This document shows, in pieces, positions 50,001-62,000 of a DNA stretch of 64,000 nucleotides (position 1 is its first letter; the number at the start of each line of letters is the position of its first letter). The notes beneath the pieces are model-generated. The model searched no databases and was not told where the DNA came from. It saw only the letters and a list, made by a program, of their open reading frames with translations. Position numbers and translations under genes: made by a program. Where the stretch lies: the NCBI RefSeq assembly GCF_018320785.1, contig NC_054869.1:43179789-43243788 (forward strand), written 5' to 3'. This stretch comes from Cheilinus undulatus (lineage: Eukaryota; Chordata; Actinopteri; Labriformes; Labridae).

Positions 50001-53000
50001 AGGATTAAAATTCTTTGTCAATTTTTTTCTCACAATTAAGCCTCACTTTCCCATAGTTTGACTAATGTCTTATTATTGTGACTTTTTATGTCATAGTTAT
50101 GAGTGAAGATCAGCCTTTTAAAATTGTGAGTGTTTAACTTTCATATTTTCTTTTGTATTCATTCATGCATTTCACCACTATACAGATAGTTTCATGCCTT
50201 AATATTCAGAATATGCAGACAACAAAGACAAAATAAAGAAAGAATAAATAGCAAAGTAAAAAAGGAAACAACAGGTGAAAATTTCAGTCACACCTGTACT
50301 GAGCAGACCAGTCCTGAGCCAGGTAGCTCAGCAGACGAAGATCTAGACTTGTCTGATTGATGACTGCAGTATGAAGCTGGGCAGAGTGACCTGGGTCCAG
50401 AGTAGCTTCAGGGGCAGAGACCCCACTGTCCTGTTGATCAGCAGACAGGGTTAGGGTTAGTTTAATTGAAAACTTTAGATCAAAACAGTATTTTTCAAAT
50501 TAGGGGTCCTAACCCTCTAGGTGGATTTTGGGAAGAAAGGGAAATGGAATACAAATCTCACAACTGGCTTCAGCAAGAGCTTTATCTACTAACTGGCCTA
50601 ATTGATGATGAAGAATCCTGTCCCGACATGATAACGTCTGCCTGTTGAGCTTATGTGACATAGTTCAACAGGCAGATTTTCAAATCTACATGTAGACCTT
50701 ACAAACACACTTTGACTCAGCATGAAGGCTTCACCAGGAACTTATCTAGTCAAACCTGAACTCGAGATCAGGAGGAGTACAGCCAACTCCCTGCCCCTGA
50801 GAGCAAACAATACCATCAAGGCACCAGCATTCACCAAGCCAGAAACTGGACAACTAGCCATGGCCTGTGACTGGAAGATGCTTGTAGACATTGGCCAACA
50901 GTTAGTCTTTCCACCTGAGATTGCATCCACCACCCTTAGGCCAGACATGGTCCTCTGGTCCCCTTCACTCAAGTCTGTGTGAATCATAGACCACTCAGTA
51001 CCATGGGGACTCGGTTGAACAATGCAGAACAATGAGGATGGAAGACTAAAGTCTGTCCAGTCGAAGTGGGATGCAGAGGATTTGTCGCTACTTCCACCAT
51101 CAGGCTGCTGAAGGACCTGGGAAGCCATGGACAGGCTCTGTGGCAGATCATTAGATCTGTGTCCGAAGCAGCCGAAAGGAGTAGCCAGTGGATATGGCTC
51201 AAGCGGAAGGACCCTTGCTGGGCTCCAACAACAGCAAGAGGACCCACTCACTAACACCCCTACCCCCTTCTCCACTTGAGAACCCAGGACAGAACCCCCC
51301 CACAAACAACATCTGTGCATCTCGTGATTGGGCATGGGACACAAGCTCAGGCTTGATCACCCTGTAGCTGGCCGCCTTTGATGAGGGTGTCTAGTGTTTA
51401 AAAGGCCGAAACACCCTATGACTCACAGGTACACTCCTGATGATGTGTCCCAAACTTACATCCGTCCATATCTGAGATGCACCTTGAATGACGCTCTTAA
51501 CATCAAGGAGCCACCAGGAGGAAACACCAGGAGGACCCCCAATCACTCTTAACGTCAAGGAAACCCTCAGGTAAGTGAGATGCACCTCTAATGACGCTCT
51601 TAACATCAAGGAACCACCAGGAGGAAACACCAGGAGAACTCCCAATCACTCTTAATAACAAGGAAACCCTCAGCTAAGTGTATACCACCTATTGGCACAA
51701 CCGACAGTTTAACATCATGCCCCGTGTTTCATGATTCTGATGATGCCTTGATACTGAAACATGCTTTAGAAGTTTGTAAATTGTTGTAAAGGTTGTTGAT
51801 AGTTTTTTATTTCAAATAAATTTGCAAAAAAATCTAAAATCCTGTTTTCCCTGTCATTATGGGATACAGAGTGTCAATAAACAAGGGAAAAAGGAATTTA
51901 AACAACTGTGAAGTGAAGGAGGTTGAAAACTTTCTGTGTCCTGTATGTGTGCTCTCCTTCAGAAAGGAGATGTAAGGTGTTTGTTCATTTGCCTTGTAAG
52001 CGTTGATGTCATAGTTATGGTTGCAGTCTAGTAACCACTTCCCGCTTAACAAACTGTTTGCTTGATAAAGGTTGAGTAGTAAATATTAGCCAATAAATGT
52101 ATTACTGTAAATCAGACAGTGTGCAGAAGTTTAGCCAAAAAATAAAAAAGCACTAAAACTTTATAACCTATGCCAAAATTCAATTAAATGCAGCTGAGAG
52201 AATAAAGTGCATATCTTTGCTCTTATGAAAACATGTTACAAATATTAGACAATAGATTCATTTTAATGCATTAAATGCATCAAACGAGTAGCTGGGTACT
52301 TCTTCATAAGGCATTAGTTTTTGCTTATTTGAAATTTTATTACAATGTAATTAGCTGACACATGCAAAATTGATAATATCCTCCACCATTTTAAAACTAC
52401 AGCTGTCACCCTTTGTAGTGAACACATCCTACCTTGAGTTTGTATGAGATGGGGTAGGGTAGCAGGTTGCGGAGCAGGATGGAAGGCCAAAGGTGAAGCA
52501 CAAACGGCACATCAAAGTTCTCCCCGGCTTCTCCAGTGTGTTTGAAAGTCACAGCATCTTTTACCGGCACAATGTTGACAACCATCACACCGCCCTGGTC
52601 TCCAGTGCGACGGCAGCTCTGCTGTAGGCGTGCCTCTGGCTGCTGGTTGCTGACATCTTCGTAACTGAAACCTTCTGAGCACTCAAACTGCTCGTCTTTA
52701 CTGTCAACATCATCCTCTGTTACCGGCCGCAGGCTCAACTCAGACCTGAGGGGGGCAGCAGAGAGTCAGATCTTGAATGGTATAGAAATAAAAGAGAGAA
52801 AAGAGGCTGTTTGAGGATGTGAGCAGGCTGTGTCCGTATACCTGTATGAGTCCAGAGGAACACAGAACTCCTCAGTAGGAAGGGCTGTACCCAGACATGT
52901 TGATCCTTCAAACACTTTGAATGGGATTGTGAAATGATTGATGATCTACATGAAAACAAAGATAAAAACATTAAGGCTTAGCCTCTGTTTTTAAATCCTA

Positions 53001-56000
53001 TATTATATCTAATTAGCTAAATGAGTAAATCTTGTAAAGGATATCCTAGAGTGTACCTGGAAAGGAGAGCGGATCTTGATGTACTTGCTGCCCTCCACTG
53101 AGTAAATCTGACAGACCAGGAAGCGAGTGACTCCTGACTCATTGTGCATCACACTGTACATTCCTCTGCCCACCTTGATCAGGGGGATCACGCTGGCTGA
53201 GGTGTGGCCCATCGGGGCTGTAAAGAAAGATAACAGTAACAATGTATTTAGCTCTGACATTTATATTCTGATATTGAACTAAGGCAAAAGAGATGGATAA
53301 AAATGATTGTCATAGAAGTTTAAGACTTCAATTAACAGCCACAAATTGGTCACTTTTAAAGAAATGCAAAGTTTTAATCACATAATGCTTTCAAAAAGAT
53401 GATAGATAAGATGTATACAGTAATTGATGAGTGACTACCTCTGACTGTATAAAAATATTGACAGCACAACTTCACCTACTCACAGAGTTTGCTCACGTTT
53501 AGTAATGACAAACAAGAAATTAACCGATACGTGAGGCTAAAGGTCTCTATTTTTGCTTCATTGGTTTAGAAACAGCTATCAATATAGTATTTGGAAGCCA
53601 TAGTTGTGCTGTACTGTGTAACCTCCAAAGCAGACTTTCAACAGCGTGGTTCAGACAGCCGTGACCATCACTAGCGACACATTAAAATGGTCATACCACA
53701 TCATCAATCTTTGGAGTACCTCCTCTGTCCATCTAGTTCATTACTCCCAACTTGTTCTGCAATAGCCCTGCTAGACTATGGAGCCCTTAAGGGTTAATTT
53801 TAGGGCCCCCAAAATTTTCCTTACATATTTTTCAATTGGAGCCCATTTTTACAAATTTCTTTCCAATTTGCAGATGGCTTGCAAATTCACCTGCCTATAA
53901 AAACAGCCACTCTGAACATCTTGTAAGCCTCTTGAGACTAAACAAAAAAATAAAGAATTCATTGCTTTTTGGTAAATCTGATTTGAAGGGGGGGCTCACT
54001 TGAAAATACATGTATAAATCATGTTTGAGCTTCTGACTGAGACACAGACAGCTGAGGGGAGTGCCATCCTTTTCATTAAAAACACAGAACTAATAACAAA
54101 TCTGCAAAAAGTCTGACTTCACTCTCTTTTAACCCTCTGTAAGTATAATTTTTGCCATGTTAAATTCAGAAAGTTGCTTTTTTACCTTTAACATAAAGAT
54201 AAAAACTAAGATCCCTCAGCTTGGTACAGTCCAAAGTATAACTCTTGTTTTAATGTCAAGTATACACTCACATTGAAAAGTTAAATGTTTCTTGAGTTAG
54301 TGCTTCTTAAGTTCCTCCTCTAATCTCCTAATCTGGTGCACAAGGCACAGCAGTAGTCACATTTGTCAGCAGAGTTGGCATGCTTGTCATGCTCTCTTTT
54401 ACAGCGAAACATAAAAACAATTTTAATTCTCAGACAAGCAACCACTCTTACATTAATCAGCATAAGAACTTCACTGACAGAAAATAGGTTTAGAAAAATG
54501 TGTTTGACATGTACTTTGACCCATGTGACATGTCCAATCTGTTAACACATAGGAGGCAGGTTTATGACCTGTACTACAGTCAGTCAGTGGGGGGGGGGGT
54601 GCCTCTAAATGTTTTGGCTTCACTTTCAGGGAGCTGCCATGCTGTCCATCTCTTTATATGGACAATATTTACTACACAGTGGCAGTAATGCGTGGGTAAC
54701 TTACTTGGCTCTATGTAGTAGTCTTTTCCACTCAAAGAGATCATCGCTGAGAACTGGTCTGAGTCTGTTGTGGTTGTATAATCCATCCCGAGGGTTCCTC
54801 CATCTTCAAGCTGCACGGTGCTGTTTGTACTTTGCTGGCCAATGGGACTAAACATCTCACTGTGGCGGACAGAAACTGGCAGGCCCAGGCGATTTTTCAC
54901 TACAAATGGAGCTTCATCTTTCTGGAAGGAGTCTGCCGTCTGTTTGGCAGCCTCAGCAAATGCCTGGGGAAAGATGAGAACATGAAAATCATAGATGACT
55001 ACACATCAATAGACTTCTCAGTAAAATCAAACCAAGCTTTTTTCATACCGTGCCAAGGTTACTCAGCATGCTGAGTCCACATTTAGAAAGAGTGATATTG
55101 AGCTGGTCTTCACTGCTGATGACAATGACGGTCTTATAGTCGGGGATGTTGTAGTCCAACTCATCTAACATCTCAGTGGACTTCAGTGGCTTCTTCTTCA
55201 TCTGGGTATAAAGAAATAAAAAGGTTTAAAGACTGTGTGTACATAATGTACAAGTTTCAGTGTATGTAGCACGAGAAAAGCATTAGTCTGGCATCCAGCA
55301 TCACTGTGAGAAATCTAGGAGTTCTATGCAATCAGTAATATATAGCAATATCTCCATCAACACTCACAGAAAGAATGTTTCAAAGACAATTTTCTTTCTT
55401 CTTTCCTTCGCAACATGGCTAAAATCAGTCGCATCTTGTATTGGCTTCCTATAAGATCTAGAATAGAATCTAAAATTATTCTTCTTCCTTACAAATACCT
55501 TAATGATCAGGTATCAACCTATCTTGAAGAGCTTGAAGAGCATGCCATATAATCCCCTTAGATCACTGCGCTCCCAAAATGTTGGCCTTCTCATGGTACC
55601 CTCAGTCTCTATAAGTAGTATAGGAGATAGATCCTTTAGTTATCAGACCTCTCTCCTTTGGAATCATCTGCCTATCAGGGTCCGAGAGGCAGACCCTCTC
55701 TTTACCTTTAAGAGTAGGCTGAAAACTTTGCTCTTTGATAAAGCTTATTGTTAGGACTGGCTCAGGCCTGGACCAGCCCTTAGATGGCACAATGACCTTC
55801 TCTCTCTCCTCCTCTCTTCCTTTGTCTCTGTATGCATTCATATCATATTACTGCATATTACATGCTGTGCGTCTTTCTGCTCTAGTTCTGTCTCCTTGGT
55901 TGCTCCTGGCCCCCGTGCCTCATAGATTTATCTGGATCTGTGGTACGGATGTCCTGCTGTTGTGGACCAAACATCTTCCCTCCTTCTATTATCACTACTA

Positions 56001-59000
56001 AAACAGTTAATTTAAATCTAAGCACAATTGTATGTTAACTGCTATAATTATTAATAATAGTGCTTTCTATGTCATTATCATCCTAGCTGCTAATGCTAAT
56101 ATTGCATTGTTTGTTTTTTTATCAATCATTGATGTTATTGCTAATTCTTCGCATGCTGCTACCATAATTATTGATGTTATAGCTATATCCTACAAGATTG
56201 GAGATAAGTTAATGGGCATGCCATCCCCAAATCTGTCTTCCATTTGTTGTTTAGTTGTTTCTCTTGTCCCTCTTCCTGCTTCTGCCCCACCCCCAAGCCC
56301 CCTACCTCTTTTCCAACTCAAGCGCAGTTTCGCAAGATGGCTGAAAACATGAGTCTGGTTCTGCCCGTTAAAGGGAAGGTTTTCTTCGCCACTGTAATAA
56401 GGCTAAATACCTCTAGAGATGAGCTCATGGTGATTAGCATTGACGATGCATTATAGTCTAGACCTGCCCTTTTTGTAAAGTGTCTTGAGATGACTCTGGT
56501 TATGAATTGGTGCTATACAAACAAGGTCTGAGCGTTAACAATTACTGAAGCAATGTGAAATGAAGTAATATGGAGCATTATTCTTTTAAGTATCCCAACA
56601 CTAAATGCAAACAGCTACATTTTTTACCCAAACTTCTAATTTCCAGCCAAAACTTCCACAAAAACATCAATGTGAGCCAGTGTGTGACACCATAATTTAG
56701 GAAGATTCTACACATGTGCTTATATCCTACAACTGGTTTAACTCTGTGCACAGTTTTTCTAAATTTTTCCAAAGTGCAGGAAAAGATCCGAGGCTTAGGT
56801 ATACAACTACCTTCAGTTCCAGTCTCCATGGTCTAAAACCGTCTCTCGTCTCATCCTCTAAAGGCTCCAGCAGTGGTTCCCACACTCCCATCACCTCGTT
56901 GAAATAGTGAACCTAGAAAACAAAAGAAAAACATGAAAACACTGCTTTTTTAAGATGACCAAAATATTTCAAACTACTTCATGGAAAGATTGTAAAAATC
57001 AGGATTAGGTTCAACAGTCACCATTTAGAAATGTATGTAATACTCGTGTTTTACCTCCAGGTTGAGCTCGCTGTGCAAATTAATGAGTGTTGACCAGTTT
57101 TTGACATCTCCATGGAAGGAGGACTTGGCTAGAAGCATTGGGACGGTCCGATGTCCTACTCCAGCCTCCAGAGTCAGACATATCAACTTGATGCTCAGCT
57201 ACGAAGACAGATAGTCAATGCAATGACCAACACTATCCGATGAATCACACTGGAAAATCTTTTTCTTCATTCAATGTTTATGATAAAATACAGATAGACA
57301 GAGAAATAAGCAAAGTTGATCATTAAAAACGAGATATCATGGAAATACTTAAGTATTCAATCAGCCACTCGGTGAATACCTGTAATGACTCTCCCTGTGG
57401 TATCAGTGGAGCCAGTGACGCTGTGTCCTCATCGCCCTCTTCGTCTAGGAACCAGAGTTTGAGCTCCTTCCAGCTGCGTTTCTCCCACAAGTCCACAGGA
57501 ACAGGACTTTCCAGCTCCTCAGGTGTCTCTGCTTTGGGTGTCAGCGCTGACTGGATTGTGATCACAGTGTTGATGATGATAGGAGACACCTAGGCAGAGA
57601 GGGATGTAAAGCTTTTTTAAACTAATTGACAATAAAAATCAGTACTTTCAAGTATGGCTTTTTCATACAAGCAGCAGACATCAATACTTTCAACTGCTGC
57701 CAAAATTTCAATTAAAGGCAGCTGATACAAAACAAGGTTCAGCGATTAGTTGATCTGTGACAAAGAGCTGTGATGATCATTACACGATATATCATTCTTC
57801 TCATCAATCAATAATGACTGATCTTGCTTTTAGCTGAGAGTCGGGTATACTGTATCATCCTTTCAACAAAGTAAATATAGTCTTCCTTGTCTAGACAGAG
57901 TAGCCCAAGCCTTAAAAAATGTATTTGATGGGATAGTTTTATCTATTCCTGAATTCAGAATGTGTTATAACAGTAAGAAAAGAATTACCTTCAGAGTGAG
58001 CGCATTGATTGAGACTTCCATAGCTTGAGGGGATGTTGGTGTCTGCGTACTCTGGAAGAAAACCTGACAAGGCTGCAGCACCGTCGTCACGTTGTTTCTT
58101 CGCTTCTCTCTCAGAAAGGGACAAGCAACTACCTACAGTAAAAATCATAAAGAAGACACACTTTATTAAGTCAGACCTCTGTCCTTTCACAAATTAATAT
58201 TTTTTAAATTTTAGATCATAAAACAAATATAGACCTTGAGGTCTTTGATAGCAGCTGTCATCTGTGATCCCTCTGCGTCACTTTTCATCACTAGCTCACA
58301 CTCTGTGGTCATCACCAGGGCCGGGGCGTCTGCACGTGTCAGGTCAGCTACAAAAACAATCTCTGGGTTTCTCACCACAACATTCATCTCTGTCTTTGAC
58401 ACAACGGCTGGAGCAGCAGCTACAGGGGAAGACAATATCAGAGTAAAACAATAGCTCAGTCCATACGGCAACAAGGTAGAAATAATGATACTGTGCCTTG
58501 TATACGCCGTATCCCATTTTCTGATGGACTACCTGCACAGGCGTGACTTTGATTAAACCGTTCATTTAACTTTAGATACTTTGAAATATTTTGGATGTTT
58601 GGTGGAGGAACTGCTGGTCTGCTCCGTCCAGAGACAGTGAGTGACAATTAGACTGCTGTGTCTGCAATGGATCAGTCTGTGTAAGCTGATGGCAGTGTTG
58701 TCTTAACACGCTCATATTTACATCAACAGTGAACTGAATAGTTTATTTTTCAGCTATTAATTAACTGTGAGCATAATATACTGTGAAGACAGAAAATGAC
58801 CACTGACACTATGAGTTACTGAGAAAGCTCTGTGAGCCAAAGAGGGATAGACAGCACTTGGTAAGCATCCTGCCAAGTCTGTTAACACAGTGATTCCCCC
58901 CCATTTTACCTTGGAGACCCCCCTACATGTACCTAAGAAAAGCAAAGCCCCCTCAGGACCCAAGAGAGAAGAAAAAGTGACACACTGCCACCATAAATCA

Positions 59001-62000
59001 ACACAGATTTTAACTGTTTCACTGAAAAAAACTACAAAAAAAGGCCTATGCATGCTTTCTTATCAAAAGACCTTTGTAGAAACTACATAATAGCTGCTTT
59101 TTCATGGTTTTAGTCGATATTTGCAAATCTAATTTTGGCAGCCTCAGAGCAGACAATCCCTAATGCCTCCCTTAATATATTTGGCACCCCCCAGGGGGTC
59201 CAGGACCCCAGGTTGGGAACCAATGTGTTAACATGTTTGAGACCTGAAATGTAGAAACTATTACTCTTCTGGTGTAATTTTCAAAGTAACAGCTTGATCT
59301 TTCAAGGCCCACTTTGAGCTACCCACGTTTTCATGTAACACATTAATTCTGAAATGGTTTCTGAGAGTTATTTAGTGATTTAAGTCACTTGCAGGATTGC
59401 TTAGCTCTTACTTGGTGTCTCTGCTAAATTTTCTAAGTTACAAATAATAATCATAATCTCCAAATATTCATAAGAATTTAATACAAAAATGATGTTACCC
59501 TATTTGTGTGCAATTTCCCTTTTACTCATCTCCATCCAGACACTTTTCCACAGTTGTTTTGCTACCTATAGCCTACTTAAGTTAAGCACATTTTCTTAAC
59601 ATAAATAAGATAATTTTCTAAAAGTTAATTCTTGTATAAAAACCTTAATACTCCGAACAGGTGTGGCAAACAGCCCTAAAAATATTCTGTCTGTCCTACT
59701 GATGTGTACTAACTAGGAACTTTTCTTACAAAAAACAGATTAACAAATCAGGTTTCTCTGTGTGCATGCTAACACATTATCCCAACTATGATCAAAACCG
59801 GGATAAGGCTCATAACCGGGATACTAAAGACCATGTAAACACGCTTATTGACATGGTAAACTCACTTGACTCTTTAGATGTGACAGAGGAGTTTATGTTC
59901 TTTTTATCCCCCGCCCCGCTGCTGCTCTTCGACTGTGGCACCTGAGTGAATCCCTGCTGGGTGGCCTTGAGAAAGATGTCTGCCACCGTGAGCAGGAACT
60001 CCATGCTGGCACAGAGGTAAACATCCTGCACCAATGTGTCCAAAGTGGTGCCATCTCGGCCCTGATGGTAGCTCACCTCCACCATCATGTTTTGTTCTGC
60101 ACCGGGACGCATCGCCATCATCCTAGAGAGGATGGAGTTTAATAGAGTTTAGGGTACAAATGAGAGGAGGGGACAAAGTTTAAGTATGAATATCTGAGAG
60201 TGTCTGAGATATTTGTATTGACGATCAATTTCTACTCTGTTAAACATGTGTCCATATGCATCATTCGTACCTTGGAGTGACCATCTTGATCCTGGGTCTC
60301 TTATCATCAAGCAGACAAGTAGCCAGTAGCACTGAGGCCTTCATGGAGCCATCGGAAAACATGTGGACGGAGGTGGAGATTGTGCCCAGAGTGAACTCTG
60401 CCAACTTCAGCTGCTCATCGTGGGAATCCAACAGCTGTATCTAGATGAATAAGTTTACACAGTGTTATGCAAGTATTGACAAATAAACCTTGCTTTCTAT
60501 TTATAAACTCACAAACAATGTTTATAGGATTACCACATTCTCATTGGGGCTGTACAAGATGAGTGTCATTGAGTCAAACTTGAAGTCCAGTTTGAGCGTG
60601 ATCTTCAGCCTGCTGCTTTTCTGCGTCTCCACAACAGCAGACGTCACGACTGTGTTACCTGCAGAATAATCATCAAGAACAACAAAATCATATGATGTTT
60701 TTAGGTTTAAATTTTAAAATACATAATACAAGCAAGTATAACCATAACTCCTTACTGCTGGCTGGTCCTGTGGTTCCTGAGCCCTGAGACTCTTTGTTGG
60801 ACACAGAGTCAGAAGAGTGGTCTGTGGTTGGAACAGGAGGGGCAGCAGGAACAGCATCAGATTTCTCTGAGAGGTTTTCACTCAGAGTCCTCAGGACTAC
60901 TGTCATGTCATCCTGACTGAGGATCAGCTGTTAGGAAAATAAATAAATATTAATAATAACTTTATTTGTATAGCACCTTTAAAAACAGATGTTTACAAAG
61001 TGATTTAACAGACATAACAACAAGAACTCAAGGATTCACAAAAAACAAAGAATATTATTAATGTTCTAATAAAGGATGTTACAAATTTACTTCTGAAAAC
61101 AGTTTTTGAAACTGTCAATCAATCAATGTATTTGTTTAGGTGCATATACACACTTTTATGTCACTGTGTTAGGGATTGCTCCTTCTTTGGATGTGACATA
61201 AAATGACAAAATATCTGCCTGTGGGAATTTGTGTCCATTTATTCTGTAGAATATTTATGAGGTCAGGCACTGGTGTTGGATGAGAAGGCCTGGCTCTTAA
61301 TCTCCACTCAAGTTCATCCCAAAGGCGCTCGATGAAGTTGAGGTCAAGGCCCTGTGCGAGCCAGTCAAGTTCTACCACAACAAACTCATCAAACCATGTT
61401 TTTCTAGTCCTTGCTTTGTGCACTGGGACACAGTCATGTAGAAATAGAAAAAGGCCTTCCCTAAACTCGACACAAAGTTGTATGCATAGCATTGTCAAAA
61501 ATGTCTCGGTACGTTGAAGCATTAAGACTGTTCTACACTAGAGATAAGGGGACTAGTCCACAGTCCACAGTCCAGTGCTGGTGTGCTTTACAACACTCCA
61601 TCTGACACTTGGCGTTGGACTCGGTGATGTGAGACTGGCATTGCAGCTTCTCAGCCGCAGAAATCAGTTTTTGTGCTTCCTTGAATGCCAGTGGAAGTTT
61701 AGATATCTGAAGTATGGAATCAATGGCCTGTATGCACCATACGCCTTAGCAGTCGTTGACCCCGCCCTGTGATTTTACACAGTCTGCTCCATAGTGGAGT
61801 TGTTGTTGTTCCCAAATGCTTCCACTTTCTAATATATAATATATATCACTTGCAGGTGACTGTGTGAGCTTATCAGAATGACTCATTTTTTAATCACAAA
61901 TGTTTACAAATGGAGACTGCATGGCTAGGTGCTTGATTTTATACAGCTGTGGCAATGGGTCAGATTGAAACACCCAAATTCAATAATTAAAAGGTGTGGC

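Larger units (their letters stand above)
50466..51840 (+). mobile_element. 3' end of a non-LTR retrotransposon-like element
   Basis: Lies in the intron between w17 and w18, antisense to vps13a. It contains the degraded protein end described separately, a 3' UTR with two 103-bp tandem units and a terminal AATAAATTTGCAAAAAA. Most of the element upstream (RT core) is absent, as expected for a 5'-truncated insertion. The left limit is uncertain. Confidence 0.6.

Noticed and set aside
50742..51344. 200-codon open frame on the minus strand
   Set aside because: It is antisense to the retroelement protein fragment on the plus strand, which has recognisable family motifs. The minus frame has no known pattern.
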